Below, in pieces: positions 1 to 8,318 of a stretch of DNA of 64,000 bases (positions are counted from its first letter, which is position 1; each line of letters starts with the position of its first letter). Below the pieces are notes generated by a model. That model had not been told where the DNA came from. It saw only the letters and a program-made list of their open reading frames with translations, and ran no database searches. The DNA is from Alphaproteobacteria bacterium (GTDB lineage: Bacteria > Pseudomonadota > Alphaproteobacteria > Caulobacterales > Parvularculaceae). The DNA lies in assembly GCA_016125455.1 (NCBI GenBank), contig WGLS01000013.1, forward strand, positions 62,001 to 126,000, read 5' to 3'. The translations under genes were made by a program, and so were the position numbers.

Positions 1-3
1 GCG

Positions 4-1209
4 ATGACCGCGGCGATCGCGTCGTTCATAGTCGCGCCATTTTCCGGGCCAAGCGATCTGGCGCTGGCGCTGTTTCTTGTCGCCTCGACCGCGCTTGCCT
101 TGTCTCCTGCCGACGAAGGATGGGATCGCGCGATATTTGAAGGCTTGCTCGTCGGCGGCATCATGTTCGCTCTATGGCTACTTAATCCGGTGTTCACGCT
201 GGCGGGCTTCGCCGTTCTGTCCGCGTGTCCGTTCCTCACCGGCCTTGCTGGATTTTCGCGTTACGCGACAGCCTTTGGCACGTTCGTCGTCTTCGCGATT
301 GTGGCTGAAATTGCCGTGCCCGGCCTGAACGGGGCAAGGGCGGAAATCGCCTCGGCGATGGTTGCAGAAGGGCTTGTGAATACCGCGAGAATGGTCGGTG
401 CATGGGGGCTCGCCGGCGTCGCCGCGTCCAGCCTCGTGGTGATTGGCGCAACCGCTGTTTTCGGTGGGCGGGAACACGCGCGCGGTTGGGCCGCCGGCGC
501 CGGATTTCTGGCCATCGCCGCGCTAGCTTCCGCCCTCTCGGGCGCTCAGCCTGCGCTGGCGTTCGCTTTCGCCGGGGCGATGGCGGTCTTTTCGATCCAT
601 TCGCCTTTTTACGATGGCATATTTCGCGATCACGACCGAGGATCGATTGCGGCCGCTGGCGCCGTCGGGGCGCTGGTCCTGTTCTGGTTTGCGTTGACGG
701 GCGTCGACGGCGCGTCCCAGTTGAAGTCTCAGTGGCAGGCCGGCGCGCGCCAGGAATCCGGCGCCGCCGCTGCGCTCGCTATCGCTTATCCGACTGTCAA
801 CCAGCAGGCATCTTGGGCGCGGGCCATAAGCGGCTTTCGCGGCGGTCAATCCTTGGTCGGGAACGCGCCGATGGATCAGTCGGAAATGATGTTCGAGGCG
901 GCGACCCGCGCCAAGGCGATTTCGAAAGCCGGCGCTCCGATTGCGTTCCTTACGGGCGACGACACCGCTTGCGTCTTCGCCGGCGGTCGGCGCTGCCGGT
1001 CAGATGCCCGCGCGGCGGCGGCCGACGCAAGCGTCGTGTTCGTGCCGCGACTTGATCTGTCTGAGGCGACGCGCAAGCAGAAGGATCACGCTGAAGCGTT
1101 TCTGTACACGGAATTCAAGCTGGCGGAGCGAACGCAGTTTTGGGAGCTGTGGGTGCGTCGCGGCGCGCTCATTCCGGACGCAGCGATCGAATTCGGGCAA
1201 GGCCTTTAG
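4..1209 (+). CDS. Polytopic membrane protein of unknown function (possibly 5'-truncated by window edge)
   Basis: I do not recognise this 401-residue protein. Roughly the first 235 residues are strongly hydrophobic and hold about six predicted membrane spans. The last 160 residues form a soluble tail with a Cys-containing stretch (TACVFAGGRRCRS, about residues 322-334). The reading frame is open to the window edge and only three bases precede the ATG, so the true start may lie further left. No ribosome binding site can be judged. It ends four bases inside the convergent cysQ gene. The nearest same-strand genes belong to exopolysaccharide synthesis, so an envelope or polymer-export role is conceivable, but nothing in the sequence proves it. 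Confidence 0.6.
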   Translation: MTAAIASFIVAPFSGPSDLALALFLVASTALALSPADEGWDRAIFEGLLVGGIMFALWLLNPVFTLAGFAVLSACPFLTGLAGFSRYATAFGTFVVFAIVAEIAVPGLNGARAEIASAMVAEGLVNTARMVGAWGLAGVAASSLVVIGATAVFGGREHARGWAAGAGFLAIAALASALSGAQPALAFAFAGAMAVFSIHSPFYDGIFRDHDRGSIAAAGAVGALVLFWFALTGVDGASQLKSQWQAGARQESGAAAALAIAYPTVNQQASWARAISGFRGGQSLVGNAPMDQSEMMFEAATRAKAISKAGAPIAFLTGDDTACVFAGGRRCRSDARAAAADASVVFVPRLDLSEATRKQKDHAEAFLYTEFKLAERTQFWELWVRRGALIPDAAIEFGQGL

Positions 1210-2066
1210 CTGCAGGCATCCCCTGCGGACGCCGCTCTTTCTGGATCTCCCCAGGCGACAAAGAACGGGTTGTCGTAGCCTCGCGCGGCCTTTCCGTACG
1301 ACAGCGGCGACCATGAAGACGCCTCCAGCACTGTCCCGCCGGCTGCCTGCAGGACGGCCTGACCAGCGCCTGTGTCCCATTCCATCGTTCGTCCGAAACG
1401 CGGGTAGACATCCGCTGCGCCTTCAGCGATCCGGCAGAACTTGAGCGACGAGCCGGCTTTTAGAAAGTCGGCGATTGGCAGCCTGGCGAGAAACACTTCG
1501 GTGGCGTCCGACCCATGGCTGCGGCTGCCAACGGCTATCAACTCGGTCGGGGCTGGCCGACGGGTCATTATTGGTTCCCAGTCGCCGGCGACGCATTTCG
1601 GCGCTTCGGCTCTCCAGGCGCCGGCGCCTGCAATCCCGAGGTAAATGGCGCCAAGCGCAGGCGCGACCACAACGCCCTGAACCGGCGCGCCCTTCCGAAC
1701 AAGGGCGATATTGACCGTGAACTCGCCAGAGCCGCTGATAAATTCCTTCGTGCCGTCAAGTGGGTCGACCAGGAAAAACGGTCCCTCGGCATCCAGGCCC
1801 AGCGCCGGAAACGATCCGGTCGACGCCGCTTCCTCCGCGAGAATTGGGATTTCGGGGAACGCTTGCGCCAATCCGCTAGTGATAATGTCTTCGCCGTGGC
1901 GGTCGGCGTCGGTCACCGGCGAGGCGTCGTTCTTGCGATCCACAGAGACGTCAGAGCGAAAGTAGCCGAGAATGGTGCGGCCTGCTTTCAGGCTGATCGC
2001 GGCGATTTCCAGAGCATCCTCAGGTATGTCTCGCAGCACAGGCAAGGCTCCTCTCACCACGGCCAA
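1206..2066 (-). CDS. cysQ: 3'(2'),5'-bisphosphate nucleotidase CysQ (inositol monophosphatase family)
   Basis: The predicted enzyme removes the 3' phosphate from adenosine 3',5'-bisphosphate, a by-product of sulfate assimilation, and helps control PAPS levels. It acts in the cytoplasm with Mg2+. The 286-residue length is normal for CysQ. Family metal-binding motifs are visible: SPVTDAD at residues 49-55, the EE pair in LAEEA near 78, DPLDGTKEF at 101-109, and WDTGAG near 230. The gene is convergent with the upstream membrane protein and stands alone on its strand, with no other sulfur-assimilation gene nearby. Other members of the inositol monophosphatase superfamily share these motifs; the DPLDGTKEF form favours CysQ. 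Confidence 0.9.
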   Translation of the reverse strand: MAVVRGALPVLRDIPEDALEIAAISLKAGRTILGYFRSDVSVDRKNDASPVTDADRHGEDIITSGLAQAFPEIPILAEEAASTGSFPALGLDAEGPFFLVDPLDGTKEFISGSGEFTVNIALVRKGAPVQGVVVAPALGAIYLGIAGAGAWRAEAPKCVAGDWEPIMTRRPAPTELIAVGSRSHGSDATEVFLARLPIADFLKAGSSLKFCRIAEGAADVYPRFGRTMEWDTGAGQAVLQAAGGTVLEASSWSPLSYGKAARGYDNPFFVAWGDPERAASAGDACS

Positions 2067-2175
2067 TTGCCCGCGGCGACGGCCAGGCCGACGGCTACAG
2101 AATTCGGCGCTCGCAGGGAAGCCCGAATGCCCCGAAAGCCGCCCATGATCGTGTGGGTGCGCGCAGGCGCGTCAA

Positions 2176-2400
2176 TTATTTGAACGCCACGATAGTGAAC
2201 GCCGCGCACTGTTTCGCGGTAATCCCGCCGGCTGGAAGGATCCGATCGATGATCCAGCCCGCTTCCGCTAGTTCGCCGAGTTTATCTTCCAGCGCCGCCG
2301 CTGCAGCCGCCGCGTAGCTGTTTTCGTGCACGAAAATGCCCAGTGGCCGGTTCTTGGCGTCCCGCCATGAAACAAAGTGCGTGGAATACTGTTTACTCAT
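2176..2400 (-). CDS. Small protein of unknown function, 74 aa
   Basis: This is an unrecognised short protein starting MSKQYSTHF, with a run of alanines near the middle and an Ile/Val-rich end. The frame extends further upstream, but the ATG at 2400 is preferred: it has a purine-rich GGAAA stretch about seven bases before it, and the protein-like composition begins there. The pattern (polar N-terminus, amphipathic alanine helix, beta-strand end) suggests a compact alpha/beta fold. It lies between cysQ and the exopolysaccharide glycosyltransferase without tight spacing to either. It may be a lineage-specific gene. Confidence 0.5.
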   Translation of the reverse strand: MSKQYSTHFVSWRDAKNRPLGIFVHENSYAAAAAAALEDKLGELAEAGWIIDRILPAGGITAKQCAAFTIVAFK

Positions 2401-2601
2401 TGGCTGTTTCCAACGCGACGACGATGCGTCGACTCCAGTTTTCAGTGTCCATTGCCATGATGACAGCAAGAAACTCGCCTTATGGGCAACCGGCGGCGTT
2501 GCAATGTGATATCTGGCCGATCAAGCGCAAATTTTGCAAAAGTTTTGGTATTGGGCGTCAGTATCTGCCGAATTGTCGTTCGCATTTGCGGGAAGTAGAC
2601 G

Positions 2602-4161
2602 TTGAAAGAGGGCGATGCTATCGCAAGCGTGGGGGGCGACGGGCGTTGTGCAGCAGCGCCGAACGTCGATGTGCGCTTTATGCCTGATCAAGACTTCCCC
2701 TCCGCGGCCAAGGCCATGGCGACTGGGCCGTCCTCGTCAGGCGCTGCGTCGGAGAGGCGGGGGCGTTCGGCGCTGCCGCATTTCATTTACGGCGACATCA
2801 TTCAATTCGTTGATTTCGTTACTATTTCGCTCAATGCGGTCTTGGTCTCCTATATCTACCACATCGAGGTGCTGATCGCTGATTTTGACTATCAGCTCTA
2901 CGCCAGCGCTGGCATTATCGGCGCGACTGGCCTGACCGCCCTCCTCAGGCGTGACGGGTGCTACGACTTTGAAAGGCTGCTCTCATCTAGTCGCGGCATC
3001 CCGGCCATTCTGACGCGTTGGGCCATGGTCCTGCTCGGGCTGATCGCATTTGCGTTCACGCTGAAGATTTCCGGCGTCTATTCGCGCATCTGGCTGTTCA
3101 CATGGGCCGCATCGACAATCGTCATTCTTGCTGGCGTCAGGGTTGCCGCCAGCGCCTATCTCCGCCGCGAAGCGAAAGCGGGCGGCGTTTTCGGTCGCCG
3201 CGTAGCCCTGATCGGCGCAAAAGACACCTGCGAGGCGTTTCAATCGCAGCTTAATGATGGCGGGCTCGGCGTCACGGTCGTGGATGCGTTTTCCATCGAC
3301 GACGCCGGCGAGAGCTGCGGTCATAATCTGTTCGCCGACGAGGTGCGTTCGATCGTCAAGCTGGCGCGCGATGGCGCTGTTGACGATGTCCTGATTGCGC
3401 CGCGAAACATGGACCGCGAAACAATGCGGCGGCTCATAAATCAGCTGTCGGACCTGCCGGTATCCGTCGCTGTCTTGTCGAGCGTGCATTGGCTCGACCA
3501 CCGGGGCGGGGAAGTCATCAGGATCGGCGGCGCTCCTGCCCTCAGGCTTTATCGGCGTCCGCTCGAAGGTTGGGGAAGCTTCGTCAAGACGCTTGAAGAC
3601 CGGATCCTTGGAACCCTGATCTTTATCGCAGCGTCGCCAATCCTTGTTGCCTGTGCGATTGCGTTGATGATTCAAGGCGGAGGGCCGATCCTGTTCGTGC
3701 AACAGCGGCACGGGTTCAACCACGAAGTGTTCCGCATCTACAAGTTCCGGACAATGACCGTTGCCGAAGACGGCGATTCAGTCACACAGGCCACCAGAAA
3801 CGATGCGCGTGTGACTAAAGTCGGGGCGTTCCTTCGAAAATGGAGCCTTGATGAACTGCCTCAACTGATAAATGTCCTGAAGGGCGAGATGTCCCTTGTC
3901 GGCCCGCGACCGCACGCGTTGGCGCACAATGACGCCTATGCCCGGACGGTCGTGAATTACTCCGGGCGTCACAAGGTGAAGCCGGGCATCACCGGCTGGG
4001 CCCAGGTGAACGGGTATCGGGGTGAGACCTCGGAGAACGAGCACATGGCGATGCGGGTCAAATACGACCTTGAATACATCGACAACTGGTCGCTGTGGTT
4101 TGACTTCAAAATCATCGCTTTGACCGTTTCAGCGGTGCTGTTTCCAAGGAACGCCTACTAG
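2602..4161 (+). CDS. Undecaprenyl-phosphate sugar-1-phosphate transferase (polyprenyl glycosylphosphotransferase, WbaP/PssY type)
   Basis: The predicted enzyme starts exopolysaccharide synthesis by transferring a hexose-1-phosphate, probably from UDP-glucose, to undecaprenyl phosphate at the inner membrane. The protein has several N-terminal membrane spans (about residues 60-165), a soluble nucleotide-binding-like middle region, another hydrophobic helix near 333-357, and a C-terminal bacterial sugar transferase domain. Family motifs seen there are FRIYKFRTM, a conserved region with DELPQLINVLKGEMSLVGPRP, and PGITGWAQVNGYRG. The TTG start follows a GGAAG ribosome binding site at good distance; the alternative ATG at 2680 has none. 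UDP-glucose dehydrogenase follows on the same strand, which fits a polymer containing glucuronic acid. The exact sugar is inferred. Confidence 0.9.
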   Translation: MKEGDAIASVGGDGRCAAAPNVDVRFMPDQDFPSAAKAMATGPSSSGAASERRGRSALPHFIYGDIIQFVDFVTISLNAVLVSYIYHIEVLIADFDYQLYASAGIIGATGLTALLRRDGCYDFERLLSSSRGIPAILTRWAMVLLGLIAFAFTLKISGVYSRIWLFTWAASTIVILAGVRVAASAYLRREAKAGGVFGRRVALIGAKDTCEAFQSQLNDGGLGVTVVDAFSIDDAGESCGHNLFADEVRSIVKLARDGAVDDVLIAPRNMDRETMRRLINQLSDLPVSVAVLSSVHWLDHRGGEVIRIGGAPALRLYRRPLEGWGSFVKTLEDRILGTLIFIAASPILVACAIALMIQGGGPILFVQQRHGFNHEVFRIYKFRTMTVAEDGDSVTQATRNDARVTKVGAFLRKWSLDELPQLINVLKGEMSLVGPRPHALAHNDAYARTVVNYSGRHKVKPGITGWAQVNGYRGETSENEHMAMRVKYDLEYIDNWSLWFDFKIIALTVSAVLFPRNAY

Positions 4162-4257
4162 GGCGCCGCTTTCGCCCGAAGCTTCGGCCGGTCTCGACCT
4201 AGATCACGCCTTCGGTTAGTACGCCCGGTCAACTGGACTCGTGCAAGGGAGGCCGCT

Positions 4258-5562
4258 GTGAAGGTCGCGATCGTCGGATCAGGATATGTCGGTCTCGTCT
4301 CCGGCGCGTGTTTTGCGGATTTTGGCCATACAGTCGTTTGCATCGACAAGGACACGGCCAAGATTGACGCGCTGACGCGGGGGGAAATCCCGATCTACGA
4401 GCCTGGCCTGGATCAGCTCGTGGCTGAAAATGTCGCCGCAAAGCGGCTTTCCTTTACCACCGATCTCGCTGAGGCGACGCGGCAGGCCGAGGCCGTCTTC
4501 ATTGCGGTGGGCACTCCTTCGCGCCGCGGCGACGGCTTTGCCGATCTCAGCTATGTTTACGCGGCTGCCGAAGAGATCGCGGCGTCGATCGAGGGATTCA
4601 CCGTCATCGTCACCAAGTCGACCGTACCGGTTGGCACAGGGTCGGAGGTCGATGGGATTATCAGACGAACTCGTCCGGATGCGGACTTCGCAGTAGTCTC
4701 AAATCCGGAATTCCTGCGCGAGGGCGCGGCGATCGAAGATTTCAAGCGGCCCGATCGCGTCGTGGTCGGGACAGAAGACGACAGGGCGATCGAAGTGATG
4801 CGGGAGTTATACCGCCCACTGTACATAAATGAAACGCCAATTCTCTTCACCAACCGGACGACGTCCGAGCTGATAAAGTACGCCGCCAACGCCTTTCTGG
4901 CGACGAAGATTACCTTCATCAACGAAATGGCGGACCTTTGCGAACAGGTTGGCGCCGACGTTCAGCAGGTTGCGCGCGGGATCGGCCTCGACAGGCGCAT
5001 CGGGCCGAAATTCCTCCACGCAGGCCCGGGTTACGGCGGATCATGCTTTCCGAAGGATACGCTTGCCCTGGTGCGAACGGCGCAATCAGCGGGCGTGCCG
5101 ACCAAGATTGTTGAGGCCGTCGTTGAAATCAACGACAGGCGCAAGCGGCAGATGGCCGAACGCATCATCGCTGCGGCCGGCGGCTCCGTGTCCGGGAAGA
5201 CGATCGCCGTGCTTGGGCTGACCTTCAAGCCGGATACGGACGATATGCGCGAGGCGCCGTCGCTGTCGATTGTGCCGGCGCTTCTTGAGGCGGGCGCTAA
5301 GATTCGAGCGTTTGATCCGGCCGGCATGGAGGAAGCGCGTCCGCTGTTGCCGGCCGTGACTTTCTGCGAAGGTCCATATGACACCATGGATGGCGCGGAG
5401 GTGTCGGTGCTTGTCACCGAATGGGACGAGTTTCGCGCGCTTGATTTTGCGCGCGTCAAGGAACTGATGCGTACGCCGGTTTTTGTCGATCTGCGGAATG
5501 TGTACCGACCGGAAAAGATCCGGGAACACGGCTTTAGCTATTTTTCCATTGGACGGGCTTGA
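4258..5562 (+). CDS. ugd: UDP-glucose 6-dehydrogenase
   Basis: The enzyme oxidises UDP-glucose to UDP-glucuronate with two NAD+ in the cytoplasm, supplying acidic sugar for surface polysaccharide. At 434 residues it has the usual length. The N-terminal Rossmann motif GSGYVGL lies at residues 7-13, and the catalytic cysteine is C263 in the motif GYGGSCFPKD. The C-terminal UDP-binding domain follows. The start is GTG, supported by a GGGAGG ribosome binding site six bases upstream. It follows the glycosylphosphotransferase after a 96-base gap and probably shares its pathway. Confidence 0.96.
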   Translation: MKVAIVGSGYVGLVSGACFADFGHTVVCIDKDTAKIDALTRGEIPIYEPGLDQLVAENVAAKRLSFTTDLAEATRQAEAVFIAVGTPSRRGDGFADLSYVYAAAEEIAASIEGFTVIVTKSTVPVGTGSEVDGIIRRTRPDADFAVVSNPEFLREGAAIEDFKRPDRVVVGTEDDRAIEVMRELYRPLYINETPILFTNRTTSELIKYAANAFLATKITFINEMADLCEQVGADVQQVARGIGLDRRIGPKFLHAGPGYGGSCFPKDTLALVRTAQSAGVPTKIVEAVVEINDRRKRQMAERIIAAAGGSVSGKTIAVLGLTFKPDTDDMREAPSLSIVPALLEAGAKIRAFDPAGMEEARPLLPAVTFCEGPYDTMDGAEVSVLVTEWDEFRALDFARVKELMRTPVFVDLRNVYRPEKIREHGFSYFSIGRA

Positions 5563-5574
5563 GCGACGCCGGCG

Positions 5575-6081
5575 TCAGGCTGCGCGGAGCTTGTTGAGAA
5601 CGGTCGATTTGCGCTGGGAAGCCGATCGTGCTGGCGCAATGTCGAGACCGGCCCTGGCGAAAATGTCCGTCGCCACCATCGGGTGCTCCGATCTGAAGAC
5701 GGTGCGACCGCGGTCGTCGACGAAAATAACGTAGAAACCGTCTTCAGCGTCCATCGCATGTCTCAGCAGCGCCGGGTCGAGCCAGCTCAGGGGATCGCCG
5801 TTGAGTCGCGCTGTCGCGTCGCCGTAGATTTCAATCACCTTGACGTCTTCGCGGATAACCAGCGGTATGGCTGGCTTAAGCAGCCGGCGCTGCAGCCTGC
5901 AGGCGGCGTGGTCGGCTGTCGGGCCGATGATGAAAAGCGTGTTTCGCGGCGAAAAGCGCCGGATGTCCTCCGCGGAAATCGGCCTCGGTATTTCCGGCAG
6001 GTCTATCGGCCCGCGCGCCAGCATGGCCGCGATGCCGCCGAACGCTACGCAAAGACCGACAAAGAAAAGCGTTAGGCCCAT
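5575..6081 (-). CDS. DUF4174-like protein with N-terminal membrane anchor
   Basis: This 168-residue protein begins with one hydrophobic helix (about residues 2-20), so it is either exported or anchored with its body in the periplasm. The rest resembles the DUF4174 family: a strand-rich opening (RNTLFIIGPTADH), a central IREDVKVIEIYGD segment, and a C-terminal FYVIFVDDRGRTVFRSEHP stretch, a thioredoxin-like layout without a CXXC. No catalytic residue can be named. It is convergent with ugd, only 12 bases away, and shares no operon. The family assignment is from remembered pattern and is moderately secure. Confidence 0.65.
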   Translation of the reverse strand: MGLTLFFVGLCVAFGGIAAMLARGPIDLPEIPRPISAEDIRRFSPRNTLFIIGPTADHAACRLQRRLLKPAIPLVIREDVKVIEIYGDATARLNGDPLSWLDPALLRHAMDAEDGFYVIFVDDRGRTVFRSEHPMVATDIFARAGLDIAPARSASQRKSTVLNKLRAA

Positions 6082-6234
6082 TGCTCTGATCTAACCGATT
6101 GGCGCTTGCGGTTTATTTAACGCAAAAACGCAGAAAAACTTCGTCGGCAATTGCCGCCGGCCTTTTCTGGCTACCGCTGGCGCGTTCCTTCCTGCGACTC
6201 TGAGAGGCAAGAAGTGTTCCATTCACCATGTCCC

Positions 6235-7617
6235 TCAATATGGACGATCGCCCTTAGCCGGTTCGAACGAACCCGATGGCAACAACGCCCATCGCGAGAT
6301 CATGATGGCGCCAACCGCCAACATGGCGAGGCCGGCGAACAGGAAGGCCCGTTCAGGCGGCGCGTTCGTGCGGGTGATGTAAAGGGTCGACATTGACCCG
6401 GGGATGGCGAAGACGGCGTTGGTCAGGACGGCAGTCGCCATGATCCGCGCCCGCACGCCGCCGGGCGCGCGTCGCTGCATTGCAGCCTGTAGCGGCGCGA
6501 TAAAGAGGCCCATGGAAGCGGACGCGAGAAGGAACCCGCCGCCGAGGACGAGACCCTCGCGAGTGGTGAAAAGGTCATCAATCGTAAAGGCGGCTTTGGC
6601 CGCCGACAGCGACGGCGCAATCAGATAGATCGCAATGGCGACGATGCCGGCTGCAATGATTGCCAGCGTCGATATGGCGAGTCCGTTCGACCGCTTTGAG
6701 ATCAGGGTCGCGCCGATCGCGCCCAGCCCGGCCCCTATCGCGAAGAGGGCGTTGAGCGCCGTCGCGGTCAATGCGTCGCCATTCATCGTATCCCGGGCGA
6801 AAAGCGGCAACGCGACGGTGACGGCCGTGGACAGAAAAAAGAACGCGCCGACGCCGACCATTGGCGCAGCCACGCCGGGGGCTTTGCGCGTTTCCGCCAG
6901 CATTCGCCAGGCAAGTCGGGGCCAATTGACGCTGAGGGCGAGGTCCGGCGCGTCCGGCGGGCGTTCGGTAAGTCGTCGGGCCGCGAGGAATCCGAGGCTG
7001 GATGCCGCAAGAACCACCGCCCCGACGAACAACCCGCCATTCGGCGCCACAATCAACGATCCGCCGACGGCGTATCCAATCAGGATCGCCGCAAAAAGGC
7101 CTGCATTGCAGATGCCGTTGCCACGGACGAGTTCGTCCATCTGGAGGTATTTCGGCATCGCGGCGATTCGGGCCGGCGAGAAGAATGCCGACTGCGAGCC
7201 CATGGCAAAGAACGCCAGGATCGCGAGCTCGCCGTTGCCGGTCGCGAATGCAAACGCCGATACGGCCATTAGCGAGACTTCGATAGCCTTCAGTCGACGG
7301 ATCAGGAGCGCCGGCGCGACCTTGTCGGCGACCTGGCCGGCAAGGGGCGACGACAGGAAAATCGCGAGGGGCAAGAGCGCTCCGATAATGGGAACGGCAT
7401 CATCGGAATTTTGCAGGAATGGGACGTAAATGACCCCATACGGGATGCCGATCAGCAGCGCCTGACGCGGGACATTGTCGGCGAACGCGCCAAGCGTCAC
7501 GGTCGTCCAGATCGGCCAGAAGCGTCCTTGCAGCGCCAGCGGCCGGGCCTGACCGGAACGCCCGGCAATAGCTTTTTGGTCTTCGATGGCGATTTCCCCA
7601 ATCCTTATCTTTACCAT
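6235..7617 (-). CDS. MFS transporter (LplT-like major facilitator)
   Basis: A 460-residue inner-membrane transporter with about twelve hydrophobic segments and a cytoplasmic loop (LADKVAPALLIRRLKA-like, near residue 110) typical of the major facilitator superfamily. The N-terminal half resembles the lysophospholipid transporter LplT and related acyltransferase-fused MFS proteins, but no acyltransferase domain is attached. The substrate is unknown. The frame extends upstream past 7617, but that part reads as Arg/Ser-rich non-protein sequence and would overlap the divergent protease gene; MVKIRIGE is the sensible start, though no strong ribosome binding site precedes it. About 100 bases separate it from the divergent protease/ligase unit, so a shared regulatory region is possible. 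Confidence 0.82.
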   Translation of the reverse strand: MVKIRIGEIAIEDQKAIAGRSGQARPLALQGRFWPIWTTVTLGAFADNVPRQALLIGIPYGVIYVPFLQNSDDAVPIIGALLPLAIFLSSPLAGQVADKVAPALLIRRLKAIEVSLMAVSAFAFATGNGELAILAFFAMGSQSAFFSPARIAAMPKYLQMDELVRGNGICNAGLFAAILIGYAVGGSLIVAPNGGLFVGAVVLAASSLGFLAARRLTERPPDAPDLALSVNWPRLAWRMLAETRKAPGVAAPMVGVGAFFFLSTAVTVALPLFARDTMNGDALTATALNALFAIGAGLGAIGATLISKRSNGLAISTLAIIAAGIVAIAIYLIAPSLSAAKAAFTIDDLFTTREGLVLGGGFLLASASMGLFIAPLQAAMQRRAPGGVRARIMATAVLTNAVFAIPGSMSTLYITRTNAPPERAFLFAGLAMLAVGAIMISRWALLPSGSFEPAKGDRPY

Positions 7618-7718
7618 GCCATGTTCAAATGTCCGCGACGAGCGACCGATGTCGTAAAATTCATTTGCGATTGCCGACGGTCGCCCACACGTCATCGCGC
7701 CGAAGGAAGGGGAACCTG

Positions 7719-8303
7719 ATGCAACCTGAATTGAACTTGCGTCGGCTTGTCGCCGCCTGCCTGCTCCTGCTTCCCTGCACGGCTCTTGCGGAAGAGGAAG
7801 ATGCAATGGGCGACGGCGTTCGTGGGGAGGTCATTACCCTAGGCTACCTCGAAGACGTGCGGGTCGGCGCGCTGGGGCTGTCTATGAAAGGGAAGCTCGA
7901 TACTGGCGCCGACACCAGTTCCGTTTACGCTCGCGATATCGAGCTTTACGAACGCAAGAAAAACGACAACTGGGTTCGGTTCCGGCTCGTCGGCAAGAAC
8001 GGCCGGTCGATACGTTATGACCAGAACGTAATCCGCTTTGCGAGCATCAAGGACAAGCGCGGCGGCCGTATCCGAAGACCTGTCATTCACCTGCCGATCT
8101 GCGTTGGCGGGAAGGAAGGCGTCGCGGAAATCAATCTCGCGGACCGATCTGAATTCGACTACGACATTCTTGTCGGCCGCGAATTCCTGGCGCACCGGAT
8201 CGCTGTGGATTCCTCTCGGACCTTCGCCTCCGACGAGCCTTGCACCGAAGAACAAGACGAGGAGCAGGACGGCGCCACGGCGGCCGGGCCCTCTGAGGAA
8301 TAG
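7719..8303 (+). CDS. Periplasmic RimK-associated retropepsin-like protease (PF05618-type 'ATP-dependent zinc protease')
   Basis: A 194-residue exported protein with a clear signal peptide (LVAACLLLLPCTALAEE, residues about 10-26). The body carries the aspartyl-protease-like motif KLDTGADTSSV near residues 61-71 and a second FDYDILVGREFL motif near 146, both typical of the family found beside RimK-type ligases. The family name claims zinc and ATP dependence, but the DTGA motif points to a retropepsin fold. The acidic C-terminal tail (residues about 174-194) is probably disordered. The ATG follows an excellent AAGGAAGGGG ribosome binding site, which rules out the longer upstream start. It is the first gene of a three-gene unit. 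Confidence 0.87.
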   Translation: MQPELNLRRLVAACLLLLPCTALAEEEDAMGDGVRGEVITLGYLEDVRVGALGLSMKGKLDTGADTSSVYARDIELYERKKNDNWVRFRLVGKNGRSIRYDQNVIRFASIKDKRGGRIRRPVIHLPICVGGKEGVAEINLADRSEFDYDILVGREFLAHRIAVDSSRTFASDEPCTEEQDEEQDGATAAGPSEE

Positions 8304-8318
8304 GGGCCGGTTGCGGCC

